Below are positions 1-6,876 of a stretch of 8,082 nt of DNA, one piece after another. Source of the DNA: Caryophanales bacterium UBA4365 (GTDB lineage Bacteria > Bacillota_I > Bacilli_A > RFN20 > CAG-826); contig DGSJ01000012.1 in the NCBI GenBank assembly GCA_002393905.1, forward strand, positions 1 through 8,082. The letters are read 5' to 3'. Within the stretch, counting starts at the first letter, position 1. Each line of letters starts with the position of its first letter. A program made the translations under genes and the position numbers. The notes beneath the pieces were generated by a model that worked only from the letters and a program-made list of their open reading frames with translations, ran no database searches and was not told where the DNA came from.

Positions 1-791
1 CCTGCAATGGGAAACAAGTGAGACGGATTTCTGATCTATCAAAGCTAATTAATGTCATCGTCTTTGAACCAAAGGACGCACTGATGTTCCATGATTCACC
101 TTTGGTGAGAAGGAATTATCTCGACATTAACCTCTCTAAGAAATCCCCTGTTTACTTAGAGAACCTCATTGAGTTTGAAAAACTTCTTAGGGAACGTAAT
201 TCCATTCTAAAAGGAGAAGAAATTGACAAAATCCATCTCGATGTTGTCACCAAAAAACTAATAGAGGTTGAAGAACAAATTGTCCGTTATCGTCTAGCTT
301 ACATTTCTGAGATTAATAAAATTCTCTCAAAAATTGTGAAAGCTATAAAAGGCGATGATGATGAGGCAATCTTGAATTATAATCCATTCATAAGAATGGA
401 TGAAAAATTCTCACAGTCGTGTGCGCGTGCGTACGAGAGAAACCTGGAAAGCGATATTAAACATAAAGCAACCCAGATTGGTATTCATCGTGAAGACTTC
501 TCACTTAGTCTCAATGGAAAAGACATCGCTACACACGGCTCCCAAGGCGAAAATAGATTAGTTGTGATCGCCTTAAAACTCGCTCCATACTTCTTAATCG
601 AAGATGAAGGCGAGAAACCAATCGTTGTCCTTGATGACGCATTAAGTGAACTGGATTATATCCACCGACAACGATTGATTAAATTTGTTGCGAAAATGAA
701 CCAAGTCTTCATTACCGCAACAGAATTAAATGTATCTAACGCTACGATATTCGTAGTCAATCATCAAAATATTACAAGGAGGAATACTTAA
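1..791 (+). CDS. recF: RecF, DNA replication/repair ATPase (5' end outside window)
   Basis: C-terminal part of RecF, a cytoplasmic SMC-like ABC ATPase that helps load RecA on gapped single-stranded DNA with RecO and RecR. The frame is open to the left edge (first full codon at base 3). The GTG at base 18 is an internal Val, because the upstream residues (CNGKQV) continue the family pattern 'NGK.V.RISDL'. Visible family marks: 'VFEPKDALMFHDSP..RRNYLD' near the start; 'IGIHREDF' (family GPHRDDL); the ABC signature region 'HGSQGENR' at about 536-559; and Walker B plus D-loop 'VVLDDALSELD' at about 625-657, with the Asp-Asp pair kept. The N-terminal Walker A lies upstream of the window. The stop codon TAA (789-791) overlaps the gyrB start by one base, and the last codons contain the gyrB ribosome binding site, so the two genes are probably translationally coupled. 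Recognition is from motifs and the gyrB neighbour. Confidence 0.95.
   Translation, partial: CNGKQVRRISDLSKLINVIVFEPKDALMFHDSPLVRRNYLDINLSKKSPVYLENLIEFEKLLRERNSILKGEEIDKIHLDVVTKKLIEVEEQIVRYRLAYISEINKILSKIVKAIKGDDDEAILNYNPFIRMDEKFSQSCARAYERNLESDIKHKATQIGIHREDFSLSLNGKDIATHGSQGENRLVVIALKLAPYFLIEDEGEKPIVVLDDALSELDYIHRQRLIKFVAKMNQVFITATELNVSNATIFVVNHQNITRRNT
776..783 (+). promoter_or_regulatory. gyrB ribosome binding site inside recF
   Basis: The sequence AAGGAGGA is a near-perfect Shine-Dalgarno site, 7 bases before the gyrB ATG at 791. It lies within the last codons of recF, where it encodes Arg-Arg, so ribosomes finishing recF end at the next gene's start (TAATG overlap). It fixes the gyrB start. 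Confidence 0.85.
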
Positions 792-2794
792 TGGATGACA
801 TTAAAGAAGAAGTCGAATTAAACGTCGACGCATCCAGCGAAGATCGTCCAGACGCTGATTATAGCGCGAAAGATCTTCAAGTTCTCGAAGGCCTTGAGGC
901 GGTTCGTAAACGTCCAGGCATGTACATTGGTACAACAGCTTCTGCTGGTCTACACCATCTTGTTTGGGAAATTGTCGATAACTCAATCGACGAAGCCTTA
1001 GCGGGATTCTGTGACAAAATCATTGTCAAAATTAACAAGGGAGAAACCATTACTGTTATTGATAACGGTCGTGGTGTTCCAGTCGACATCGTCGCCAAAT
1101 CTGGCTTAAGCGGTGTTGAAACCGTTTTTACCATTCTCCACGCTGGTGGTAAGTTTGGTGAGACTGGTGGATACAAAGTATCCGGTGGTCTACATGGTGT
1201 TGGCGCTTCCGTTGTTAACGCGTTGTCCGAATGGTTAGAAGTCACAGTTAAAAAGAACGGTGGAATTTACTACATCAAATTCGGTCGTGGTGGAAAACCA
1301 CTTGACCACTTAAAGAAGATTGGTGAATGTCCAATTGAGGAAACTGGAACAACAGTTACCTTTAAACCAGATGACACCATCTTTACTGAAACCACAGTGT
1401 ATGATTACGACATTATCTGTGATCACTTAAAACAAATGGCCTACCTCAACAAAGGCGTCAGAATTGAGGTCATCGATGATCGTGGTGCCCAAGAAAGAAG
1501 TGAAACATACTGCTATGAAGGTGGTATTAAAGAGTACGTTGAAGCAATTAACTTCAATAAGACCCCAATCATGCAGGAAGTTATTTACTGCGAAGGACGT
1601 GGTAAATACATCGTTGGCGGAGAAGATAAAGGTCACATTTATTGTGAAGTTGCTATGCAATATAACGAAACATACAACCCAACCATCTTCTCATTCTGTA
1701 ATAACATTCACACCCATGAAGGTGGAACCCATGAAGAAGGTTTCCGTTTGGCGATGCGTCGTGTAATGAATGATTACGCCAGAAAATACAAACTCTTAAA
1801 AGATGGTCAAGATGACCTTGAAACAAGTGATATTTTGGAAGGTTTAACTGCGATTATTTCGATTAAACACCCAAATCCACAATACGAAGGTCAAACAAAG
1901 ACCAAACTTGGAAATAGCGAAGTTCGTAAGATTGTTAGCCAAATCGTTGGTGAGCAACTTGAAAGATTCCTCCTTGAAAATCCAAAGCTTGCCGAGACAA
2001 TCATTTCTAAACTTCGTACTGCTGCGACAGCACGTATGGCTGCTCGTATGGCCCAAGAAAATGCTCGTCGTAAAACTGGTCTTGAAGTCACAACACTTCC
2101 TGGAAAATTAGCGGATTGTTCCAGCAAAGATCCATCCATTTGTGAGCTCTACATCGTCGAAGGTAACTCCGCTGGTGGTAGTGCTAAAAACGGACGTGAT
2201 CGTGAGACTCAAGCAATTCTTCCGCTTCGTGGAAAAATCTTAAACGTTGAAAAAGCAACACAAGAAAAAGCATTCGAAAATGCTGAAATCGGAAACATGA
2301 TTGTCGCCATCGGAGCTGGTATTGATCCAGAATTCCATGTCGAAAAGATTCGTTATCACAAAATCGTCATCATGACCGATGCTGATGTTGACGGTAGCCA
2401 CATTAGAATCCTTCTTTTAACCTTCTTCTTCCGCTTTATGAAGGAGCTTATTGAAGGTGGATATGTCTACATCGCTCAACCTCCACTATACAAAGTTGAT
2501 TATCACGGTAAGCAATTCTATGCCTATAACGATGAACAACTTGAAGTGATTAAAAAACAACTCAACCTTAAACCTGGATACCCATTCCAACGTTATAAAG
2601 GTCTTGGTGAAATGGACGCAGAACAACTTTGGGAGACAACCATGGATCCAAAAACCAGAAAAATGTTACGTGTAACTATGTCTGATGCAATTGAGGCGGA
2701 CAAAGTCTTTACTGACTTAATGGGTGATGAAGTTCTTCCAAGAAAAGAATTCATTCACAAATATGCTAAGTTCGTTAAGAACTTAGATATCTAA
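791..2794 (+). CDS. gyrB: DNA gyrase subunit B
   Basis: ATPase and Toprim subunit of DNA gyrase (A2B2), which introduces negative supercoils using ATP. It has 667 residues; bacillar GyrB proteins are about 640, and part of the excess is an acidic N-terminal tail of about 20 residues. GHKL ATPase domain: 'EIVDNSIDEA' (Asn64, and Glu68 as catalytic base), 'DNGRG' (Asp91, Arg94), then 'GGLHGVGASVVNALS'. The transducer domain has 'QTKTKLGNSEV'. Toprim metal site: Glu457 in 'VEGNSAGG' and Asp530, Asp532 and Asp534 in 'TDADVDGSHIR'. The C-terminal tail has 'QRYKGLGEMDAEQLWETTMDP'. Two residues tied to drug binding differ from the usual: Asn459 in place of Asp (E. coli D426), and Lys155 in place of Arg (E. 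coli R136). It overlaps recF by one base and is followed after 15 bases by gyrA. The pairing with a GyrA-box-bearing A subunit argues for gyrase rather than ParE. Confidence 0.98.
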   Translation: MDDIKEEVELNVDASSEDRPDADYSAKDLQVLEGLEAVRKRPGMYIGTTASAGLHHLVWEIVDNSIDEALAGFCDKIIVKINKGETITVIDNGRGVPVDIVAKSGLSGVETVFTILHAGGKFGETGGYKVSGGLHGVGASVVNALSEWLEVTVKKNGGIYYIKFGRGGKPLDHLKKIGECPIEETGTTVTFKPDDTIFTETTVYDYDIICDHLKQMAYLNKGVRIEVIDDRGAQERSETYCYEGGIKEYVEAINFNKTPIMQEVIYCEGRGKYIVGGEDKGHIYCEVAMQYNETYNPTIFSFCNNIHTHEGGTHEEGFRLAMRRVMNDYARKYKLLKDGQDDLETSDILEGLTAIISIKHPNPQYEGQTKTKLGNSEVRKIVSQIVGEQLERFLLENPKLAETIISKLRTAATARMAARMAQENARRKTGLEVTTLPGKLADCSSKDPSICELYIVEGNSAGGSAKNGRDRETQAILPLRGKILNVEKATQEKAFENAEIGNMIVAIGAGIDPEFHVEKIRYHKIVIMTDADVDGSHIRILLLTFFFRFMKELIEGGYVYIAQPPLYKVDYHGKQFYAYNDEQLEVIKKQLNLKPGYPFQRYKGLGEMDAEQLWETTMDPKTRKMLRVTMSDAIEADKVFTDLMGDEVLPRKEFIHKYAKFVKNLDI

Positions 2795-2795
2795 T

Positions 2796-2801
2796 AGGAG
2801 G
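2796..2801 (+). promoter_or_regulatory. gyrA ribosome binding site that decides the start
   Basis: AGGAGG lies directly after the gyrB stop. Two in-frame ATGs follow, at 2804 and 2810. The first is only 2 bases from the Shine-Dalgarno site, too close for normal initiation. The second is 8 bases away, so 2810 is preferred. Confidence 0.8.
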
Positions 2802-2809
2802 ACATGAAA

Positions 2810-5368
2810 ATGGCTGAAGAAGAAAAGAAAATTGAAGCTAACGAAGAAGCTGTTGATGATACCAAACTCCAAGAAATTGAAGATGGTATTGTTCCAGGAC
2901 TTCGTGATACAGATTTAGCTCAAGAAGTTCGAAATTCCTTCCTTGATTACGCGATGAGTGTTATCGTCTCTCGTGCAATCCCAGATGTCCGTGATGGATG
3001 TAAACCAGTTCACCGTCGTGTTATTTATGGCATGCAGATGAGCGGAATGCTTCCAGGCACTGCCTATAAGAAGAGTGCTCGTATCGTTGGTGACGTTATG
3101 GGTAAATATCACCCACATGGTGATGCTGCTATTTATAGCACCCTTGTTCGTTTAGCCCAACCATTCGCGATGCGTTATACCTTGGTTGATGGTCATGGTA
3201 ACTTCGGTTCTGTTGATGGTGATGAACCAGCTGCGATGCGTTATACCGAAGCTCGTATGACCAAACTCGCCACCGAAATGGTTCGCGATTTAAACTGCGA
3301 TACAGTTGACATGGTTGATAACTATGATGGTACTGAAAGAGAACCATCCGTTTTACCAGCCAGATTCCCTAACTTATTAGTTAACGGATCAAACGGTATT
3401 GCTGTTGGTATGGCCACATACATTCCAACTCATAACCTTGGTGAAACAATTGATGCTGTCATCGCTGTCGCTCGTAATCCAGAAATTACTCCGATTGAAA
3501 TCATGCAAGACTACTTACATGGTCCTGATTTCTCCACTGGAGCAACAATTTTAGGTCGTTCTGGCATTCGTGATTATTTTGAAACTGGTACTGGATCAAT
3601 CGTCATCCGTTCCAAGTGTGAAATTAAAGAAAACGAACGCACAGGTAAAAAACAAATCATTGTTCACGAGATTCCATATCAAGTGAATAAAGCAAATATG
3701 ATTGAATCAATCTCTCACTTAGTGAGAGATAAAGTGATTGAAGGAATCACTGATATTCGTGATGAATCCTCTAAAGGAAACGTTCGTGTTGTCATCGACG
3801 TTCGTCACGATTCCATCCCAGAAGTTATCTTAAATCAACTTTATAAGATGACTCAACTTCAAACAAGCATGGGTATTATTATGCTCTGCTTAGTTGACGG
3901 TGCACCAAAGATTCTTCCAATTACAGAAATCTTAAAACACTACCTCGATTTCCAAGTCGAAGTGGTGGAAAGACGTACCAAATTCTTACTCAAGAAAGAT
4001 GAAGCTCGTGATCATATCGTTGTTGGTTTATTAAAAGCTATCGGCGACATTGATGAAATTGTTGAAACAATTAAGAAAGCCGCCACTCCAGAAGATGCAA
4101 CAAAAGCATTAATGGAAAAATTCGGCTTCTCTGAAGAACAAACAGCCGCGATTTTAGCCATGACCCTTCGTCGTTTAACCGGTCTTGAAGCTGGAAAACT
4201 TGAAGAAGAAAGACGTCAACTTGAAGCAAACATTGCTAAATATCGTTACATCTTAGAAGCACGTGAACACATTGTTGATGTTGTTGTCGAAGAATTAACT
4301 GAAATTAAAGAAAAATATTCCGATGAACGTAAGACTGAAATCTCTGATGAAGCTGCGACAATCGAAGATGAAGCTTTAATTCCAGAAAAGGATATTGTTA
4401 TTACTCTCACCAAGAATAACTATGTTAAGAGAATGGAAGATGATACTTTCCGTACTCAAAACCGTGGTGGTCGTGGTGTCAGAGGCATGACAACAAACGA
4501 TGAAGATGAAGTCGCGATTATGCTTCATACAAAAACACACATCGATGTCATGTTCTTCTCTAATTTAGGACGTGTCTATCGTTTACGTGGTTACATGATT
4601 CCAGAAGGAAGTCGTGTTTCCAAAGGTATTCCAATTCAAAACCTTCTCAACCTTGAAAAAGGTGAAAAAGTTGTCTCCATTATTCCAGTTGATGACTACT
4701 CTGAAGGAAAATACCTTTTCTTTGCCACCCGCGATGGTGTTGTCAAACGTACCGCAATTGGTGAATTTGCTTCCATTCGTCGTAATGGTAAGATCGCTAT
4801 CTCCTTACGTGACGATGACGTCTTATTAGATGTTAAACAGACTGATGGAGATACCAAGATTGCTCTTGCATCAAGCAAAGGTAAAGTTGTCCGCTTCCAT
4901 GAAAATGAAGCTCGTCCACTTGGCCGCACCGCTTCTGGTGTGAAAGGTATTGATCTCGATGAAGGCGCTTATGTTGTTGGTATGACCACCAGCCTTGAAG
5001 GTAATTACATCTTAGTTATTACCGCCAAAGGATTTGGCAAGATGAGCCTTAGCGAAGAATACCGTGAATCTCATCGTGGAACTAAAGGCGTGATCGCTCT
5101 TAATACCACAACTAAGAACGGTAAGCTTGTTGCCTTTAGAAGCGTTAATGGTGACGAAGACTTAATGATGGTTACAAATGGCGGAACAGTCATTCGTATT
5201 CCACTTGAACAAGTTAAAGTTGCTCACCGTGTCACCCAAGGTGTCCGCGTGATTAGACTTGAAGACGAAAAACAACGTGTTAGCTCGATTACAGTTGTCC
5301 CTCATGATGAAGAAGCTGAAGCTAGTGAAGTAGCTCAAGAAGCTGCTCCAGTGGAAGAAGCAGAATAA
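2810..5368 (+). CDS. gyrA: DNA gyrase subunit A
   Basis: DNA-breaking and DNA-wrapping subunit of gyrase. It has 852 residues from the ATG at 2810 (854 if 2804 were used), somewhat longer than typical bacillar GyrA owing to acidic tails at both ends. Winged-helix region: 'ARIVGDVMGKYHPHGD', with catalytic Tyr145 and its partner Arg144 in 'AAMRYTEAR'. Ile197 in 'SNGIAVGMA' matches the DNA-bending Ile174 of E. coli. The tower and coiled-coil region follows to about residue 520. The C-terminal beta-pinwheel starts near 'EKDIVITLTKNNYVKR' and carries the GyrA box QNRGGRG at residues 550-556, which marks this as GyrA rather than ParC. The last roughly 20 residues are rich in Glu and Ala. In the quinolone-determining region, Ala106 and Ser110 replace the usual Ser83 and Asp/Glu87 (E. 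coli numbering), and Tyr204 replaces the usual Asn in 'MATNIPPHN'. Co-transcription with gyrB is likely from the 15-base gap. Confidence 0.98.
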   Translation: MAEEEKKIEANEEAVDDTKLQEIEDGIVPGLRDTDLAQEVRNSFLDYAMSVIVSRAIPDVRDGCKPVHRRVIYGMQMSGMLPGTAYKKSARIVGDVMGKYHPHGDAAIYSTLVRLAQPFAMRYTLVDGHGNFGSVDGDEPAAMRYTEARMTKLATEMVRDLNCDTVDMVDNYDGTEREPSVLPARFPNLLVNGSNGIAVGMATYIPTHNLGETIDAVIAVARNPEITPIEIMQDYLHGPDFSTGATILGRSGIRDYFETGTGSIVIRSKCEIKENERTGKKQIIVHEIPYQVNKANMIESISHLVRDKVIEGITDIRDESSKGNVRVVIDVRHDSIPEVILNQLYKMTQLQTSMGIIMLCLVDGAPKILPITEILKHYLDFQVEVVERRTKFLLKKDEARDHIVVGLLKAIGDIDEIVETIKKAATPEDATKALMEKFGFSEEQTAAILAMTLRRLTGLEAGKLEEERRQLEANIAKYRYILEAREHIVDVVVEELTEIKEKYSDERKTEISDEAATIEDEALIPEKDIVITLTKNNYVKRMEDDTFRTQNRGGRGVRGMTTNDEDEVAIMLHTKTHIDVMFFSNLGRVYRLRGYMIPEGSRVSKGIPIQNLLNLEKGEKVVSIIPVDDYSEGKYLFFATRDGVVKRTAIGEFASIRRNGKIAISLRDDDVLLDVKQTDGDTKIALASSKGKVVRFHENEARPLGRTASGVKGIDLDEGAYVVGMTTSLEGNYILVITAKGFGKMSLSEEYRESHRGTKGVIALNTTTKNGKLVAFRSVNGDEDLMMVTNGGTVIRIPLEQVKVAHRVTQGVRVIRLEDEKQRVSSITVVPHDEEAEASEVAQEAAPVEEAE

Positions 5369-5375
5369 TGGGGTT

Positions 5376-5413
5376 TTGCAAAAAATATTCGAGAATTGCA
5401 ATAGATTTTGCAA
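5376..5413 (+). repeat. Three TTGCAA palindromes in the gyrA-serS spacer
   Basis: The six-base palindrome TTGCAA occurs at 5376-5381, 5396-5401 and 5408-5413, twice within a longer TTTTGCAAA. The spacer is only 68 bases. I see no convincing G+C-rich terminator here and only a poor -10 match downstream of the first copy. The repeats could be operator half-sites, a weak hairpin set, or chance in AT-rich DNA. Confidence 0.35.
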
Positions 5414-5436
5414 ACTAAAAAGAAAGGAATTTCTCT

Positions 5437-6717
5437 ATGATTGATATAAAATTAATCCTTGAAAATCCACGTGAAATCGAAGCTAAATTAGCAAAAAAAG
5501 GATGCGTTGTTAACTTCGACCCACTCATTAAATTAAGTGAAAGAAGAAAAGAATTAATTCTCCGCGTTGAAGAAGCAAAAGCAGAAAGAAATCGTCTCTC
5601 TGCGAGTGTTCCTCAAGTGAAGAAAGAAGGCGGCGATATTCAAGCTATCTTTGCCAAAGTTAAAGAGATTAGTGCGAATAGCGCCAAAGACGAAGAAGAG
5701 CTTGGAAAAGTTGAAGAAGAAATTAAAGCATTCCTCCTTCCACTTCCAAACCTTCCTGATGATGATCTTCTTGCTGGCGGAAAAGAAAACAATAAGGTGA
5801 TCCACGAATATGGAAAACCACAAAAATTTGATTTCAAAGCGAAAGATCATGTCGAACTTTGTGAATCACTTGGTTTAATTGATTATGTCCGTGGCGCCAA
5901 GATGAGTGGACACGGATGCTGGGTTTATACCGGTTTAGGTGCTCAACTTGAATGGGCGTTATTAAATTTCTTCATTTCTGAACACCTCAAAGATGGTTAT
6001 AAATTCATTCTTCCTCCACATATCCTTAATTATGAAAGCGGATATGTTGCTGGACAGTTCCCAAAATTCATTGATGATGTCTTCTCACTTGAAGGTGTTG
6101 AACCAAAGAAGTTCATTCTTCCAACTGCTGAGACAGCATTAGTGAATCTTCACCGTGATGAAATTATTCCTGGCAACAAATTACCTCTAAAATATTTCGC
6201 CTATACGCCATGCTACCGTAAGGAAGCTGGAACATATCGCACTGAAGAACGCGGAATGATTCGTGGATACCAATTCAACAAAGTTGAAATGTTCCAATAC
6301 ACCACTGAAGAAGGTGATCAAGCGGCATTCGAAGAACTCGTTAACAAAGCTATTTCCCTCATGGAAAAACTTGGTTTAACATTTAGAGTTTCTAAACTAG
6401 CTGCTGAAGATATCTCCGCTTCGATGGCTCGCACATATGACATTGAAGTTTATATTCCAAGTATGGGTATTTATAAGGAAGTCAGTTCTGTTTCCACAGC
6501 ACATGATTACCAAGCTCGTCGAGGAATGATTAGGTATCGTGATGAAGCAACTGGAAAAACCAAATATGCTCATACATTAAATGGTTCTGGTTTAGCAACA
6601 TCACGTGTCTTCCCAGCAATGGTGGAACAATTCCAACAACCAGACGGATCGTTTAAGATTCCTGAAGTCTTGCGTCCTTGGATGGGTGGAATGGAATTCA
6701 TTAAACCGGTCAAATAA
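5437..6717 (+). CDS. serS: Seryl-tRNA synthetase, divergent class II form
   Basis: Charges tRNA-Ser with serine in the cytoplasm. It has 426 residues, normal for bacterial SerRS. The start at 5437 has AAAGGA at 5423-5428, 8 bases upstream. The N-terminal part (about residues 28-105) is the charged two-helix coiled-coil arm that grips the tRNA-Ser long variable arm. The catalytic core follows: 'LPTAETALVNLH' with Thr230 and Glu232 (the TxE serine-binding motif, usually TAEVPL); class II motif 2 'TPCYRKEAG' with Arg261 and Glu263; and motif 3 'LNGSGLATSR' with Asn382, Ser384 and Arg390. The motif 2 loop reads 'YRTEERGMIRG' where Bacillus-type enzymes have an 'AGRDTRGLIR'-like loop, and residues 350-354 read SSVST where most SerRS have SSCSN. 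The catalytic residues are kept, so it should be active. It lies 68 bases after gyrA, possibly partly co-transcribed, and is closed by a terminator at 6727-6762. Confidence 0.96.
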   Translation: MIDIKLILENPREIEAKLAKKGCVVNFDPLIKLSERRKELILRVEEAKAERNRLSASVPQVKKEGGDIQAIFAKVKEISANSAKDEEELGKVEEEIKAFLLPLPNLPDDDLLAGGKENNKVIHEYGKPQKFDFKAKDHVELCESLGLIDYVRGAKMSGHGCWVYTGLGAQLEWALLNFFISEHLKDGYKFILPPHILNYESGYVAGQFPKFIDDVFSLEGVEPKKFILPTAETALVNLHRDEIIPGNKLPLKYFAYTPCYRKEAGTYRTEERGMIRGYQFNKVEMFQYTTEEGDQAAFEELVNKAISLMEKLGLTFRVSKLAAEDISASMARTYDIEVYIPSMGIYKEVSSVSTAHDYQARRGMIRYRDEATGKTKYAHTLNGSGLATSRVFPAMVEQFQQPDGSFKIPEVLRPWMGGMEFIKPVK

Positions 6718-6726
6718 GACATGAAC

Positions 6727-6762
6727 AAAAGAGCAGTCAAAAATAAAATGACTGCTTTTTTT
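6727..6762 (+). terminator. Intrinsic terminator after serS
   Basis: AGCAGTCA (6732-6739) pairs perfectly with TGACTGCT (6749-6756) around a 9-base A-rich loop, followed by a run of seven T (6756-6762). Upstream A residues can extend the stem by pairing with the T-run. It ends the recF/gyrase/serS transcript and separates it from the SRP RNA. Confidence 0.9.
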
Positions 6763-6775
6763 ATTATATAAATCG

Positions 6776-6784
6776 TGTTAAGAT
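6776..6784 (+). promoter_or_regulatory. Candidate extended -10 promoter for the SRP RNA
   Basis: TGTTAAGAT holds an extended -10 TG followed one base later by TAAGAT (4 of 6 to TATAAT). It would start transcription at about 6790-6791, the predicted 5' end of the SRP RNA. With a 17-base spacer the -35 position (6756-6761) falls on the T-run of the serS terminator, a poor -35 match, so the promoter would depend on the extended -10. The fit to the RNA end is the main support. Confidence 0.45.
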
Positions 6785-6790
6785 TACTTC

Positions 6791-6868
6791 GCCATCGCGA
6801 TAATTTACTGTGAACCAGGTCAGGATAGGAATATAGCAGCCTTAAGCAACTAGGTTATGTGCGATGGT
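6791..6868 (+). ncRNA. ffs: Signal recognition particle RNA, short 4.5S type
   Basis: RNA core of the signal recognition particle; it binds Ffh and targets nascent membrane proteins with FtsY. The closing helix pairs GCCATCGC (6791-6798) with GCGATGGT (6861-6868). An inner helix pairs 6801-6807 with 6851-6857 (7 pairs, two G-U), and a short one pairs 6809-6811 with 6846-6848. The Ffh-binding domain is textbook: GGU (6818-6820) with GCC (6839-6841), symmetric loop CAGG (6821-6824) facing AGCA (6835-6838), helix AUA (6825-6827) with UAU (6832-6834), and a GGAA tetraloop (6828-6831). Both conserved loops are exact, while all three pairs of the tip helix are A-U, where E. coli has UCC/GGA. At about 78 nt it lacks an Alu domain, unlike the roughly 270-nt Bacillus RNA. 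It lies between serS and tadA, an order related to the tadA-scr linkage of Bacillus. Confidence 0.95.
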
Positions 6869-6876
6869 TTAATTTT
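6861..6876 (+). terminator. Possible SRP RNA 3' end or weak terminator
   Basis: The 3' arm of the SRP RNA closing helix is followed directly by TTTAATTTT (6868-6876), so the RNA's own stem plus this U-rich stretch resembles an intrinsic terminator. The T-run is interrupted by AA and the tadA start follows immediately, so incomplete termination or RNase processing is equally possible. Confidence 0.35.

Noticed and set aside
18..20. GTG at base 18 as a true start of recF
   Set aside because: The reading frame is open to the window edge and the preceding residues fit RecF, so this is an internal Val codon of a gene cut by the window.
877..1245. Minus-strand open frame of 122 codons inside gyrB
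   Set aside because: It lies wholly antisense to a highly conserved gene, has no ribosome binding site that I can see, and shows no recognisable motif. It is a by-product of gyrB codon use.
1464..1766. Plus-strand 100-codon frame inside gyrB in another frame
   Set aside because: Composition and position are those of an out-of-frame reading of gyrB, and no start signal is evident.
2804..2809. First ATG of gyrA at 2804
   Set aside because: It lies only 2 bases from the AGGAGG site; the ATG at 2810 has the normal 8-base spacing.
791..5368. Topoisomerase IV (parE-parC) instead of gyrase
   Set aside because: The A subunit has a GyrA box and a full pinwheel domain, and the pair follows recF, both pointing to gyrase.
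5554..5850. Minus-strand open frame of 98 codons inside serS
   Set aside because: It is rich in Phe, Ser and Leu because it is antisense to the Glu/Lys-rich coiled-coil arm. No independent gene signal.
6859..6876. GTG start for tadA at 6859
   Set aside because: The added six residues (MRWFNF) come from the SRP RNA closing helix and U-rich tail, have no counterpart in TadA proteins, and there is no Shine-Dalgarno site.
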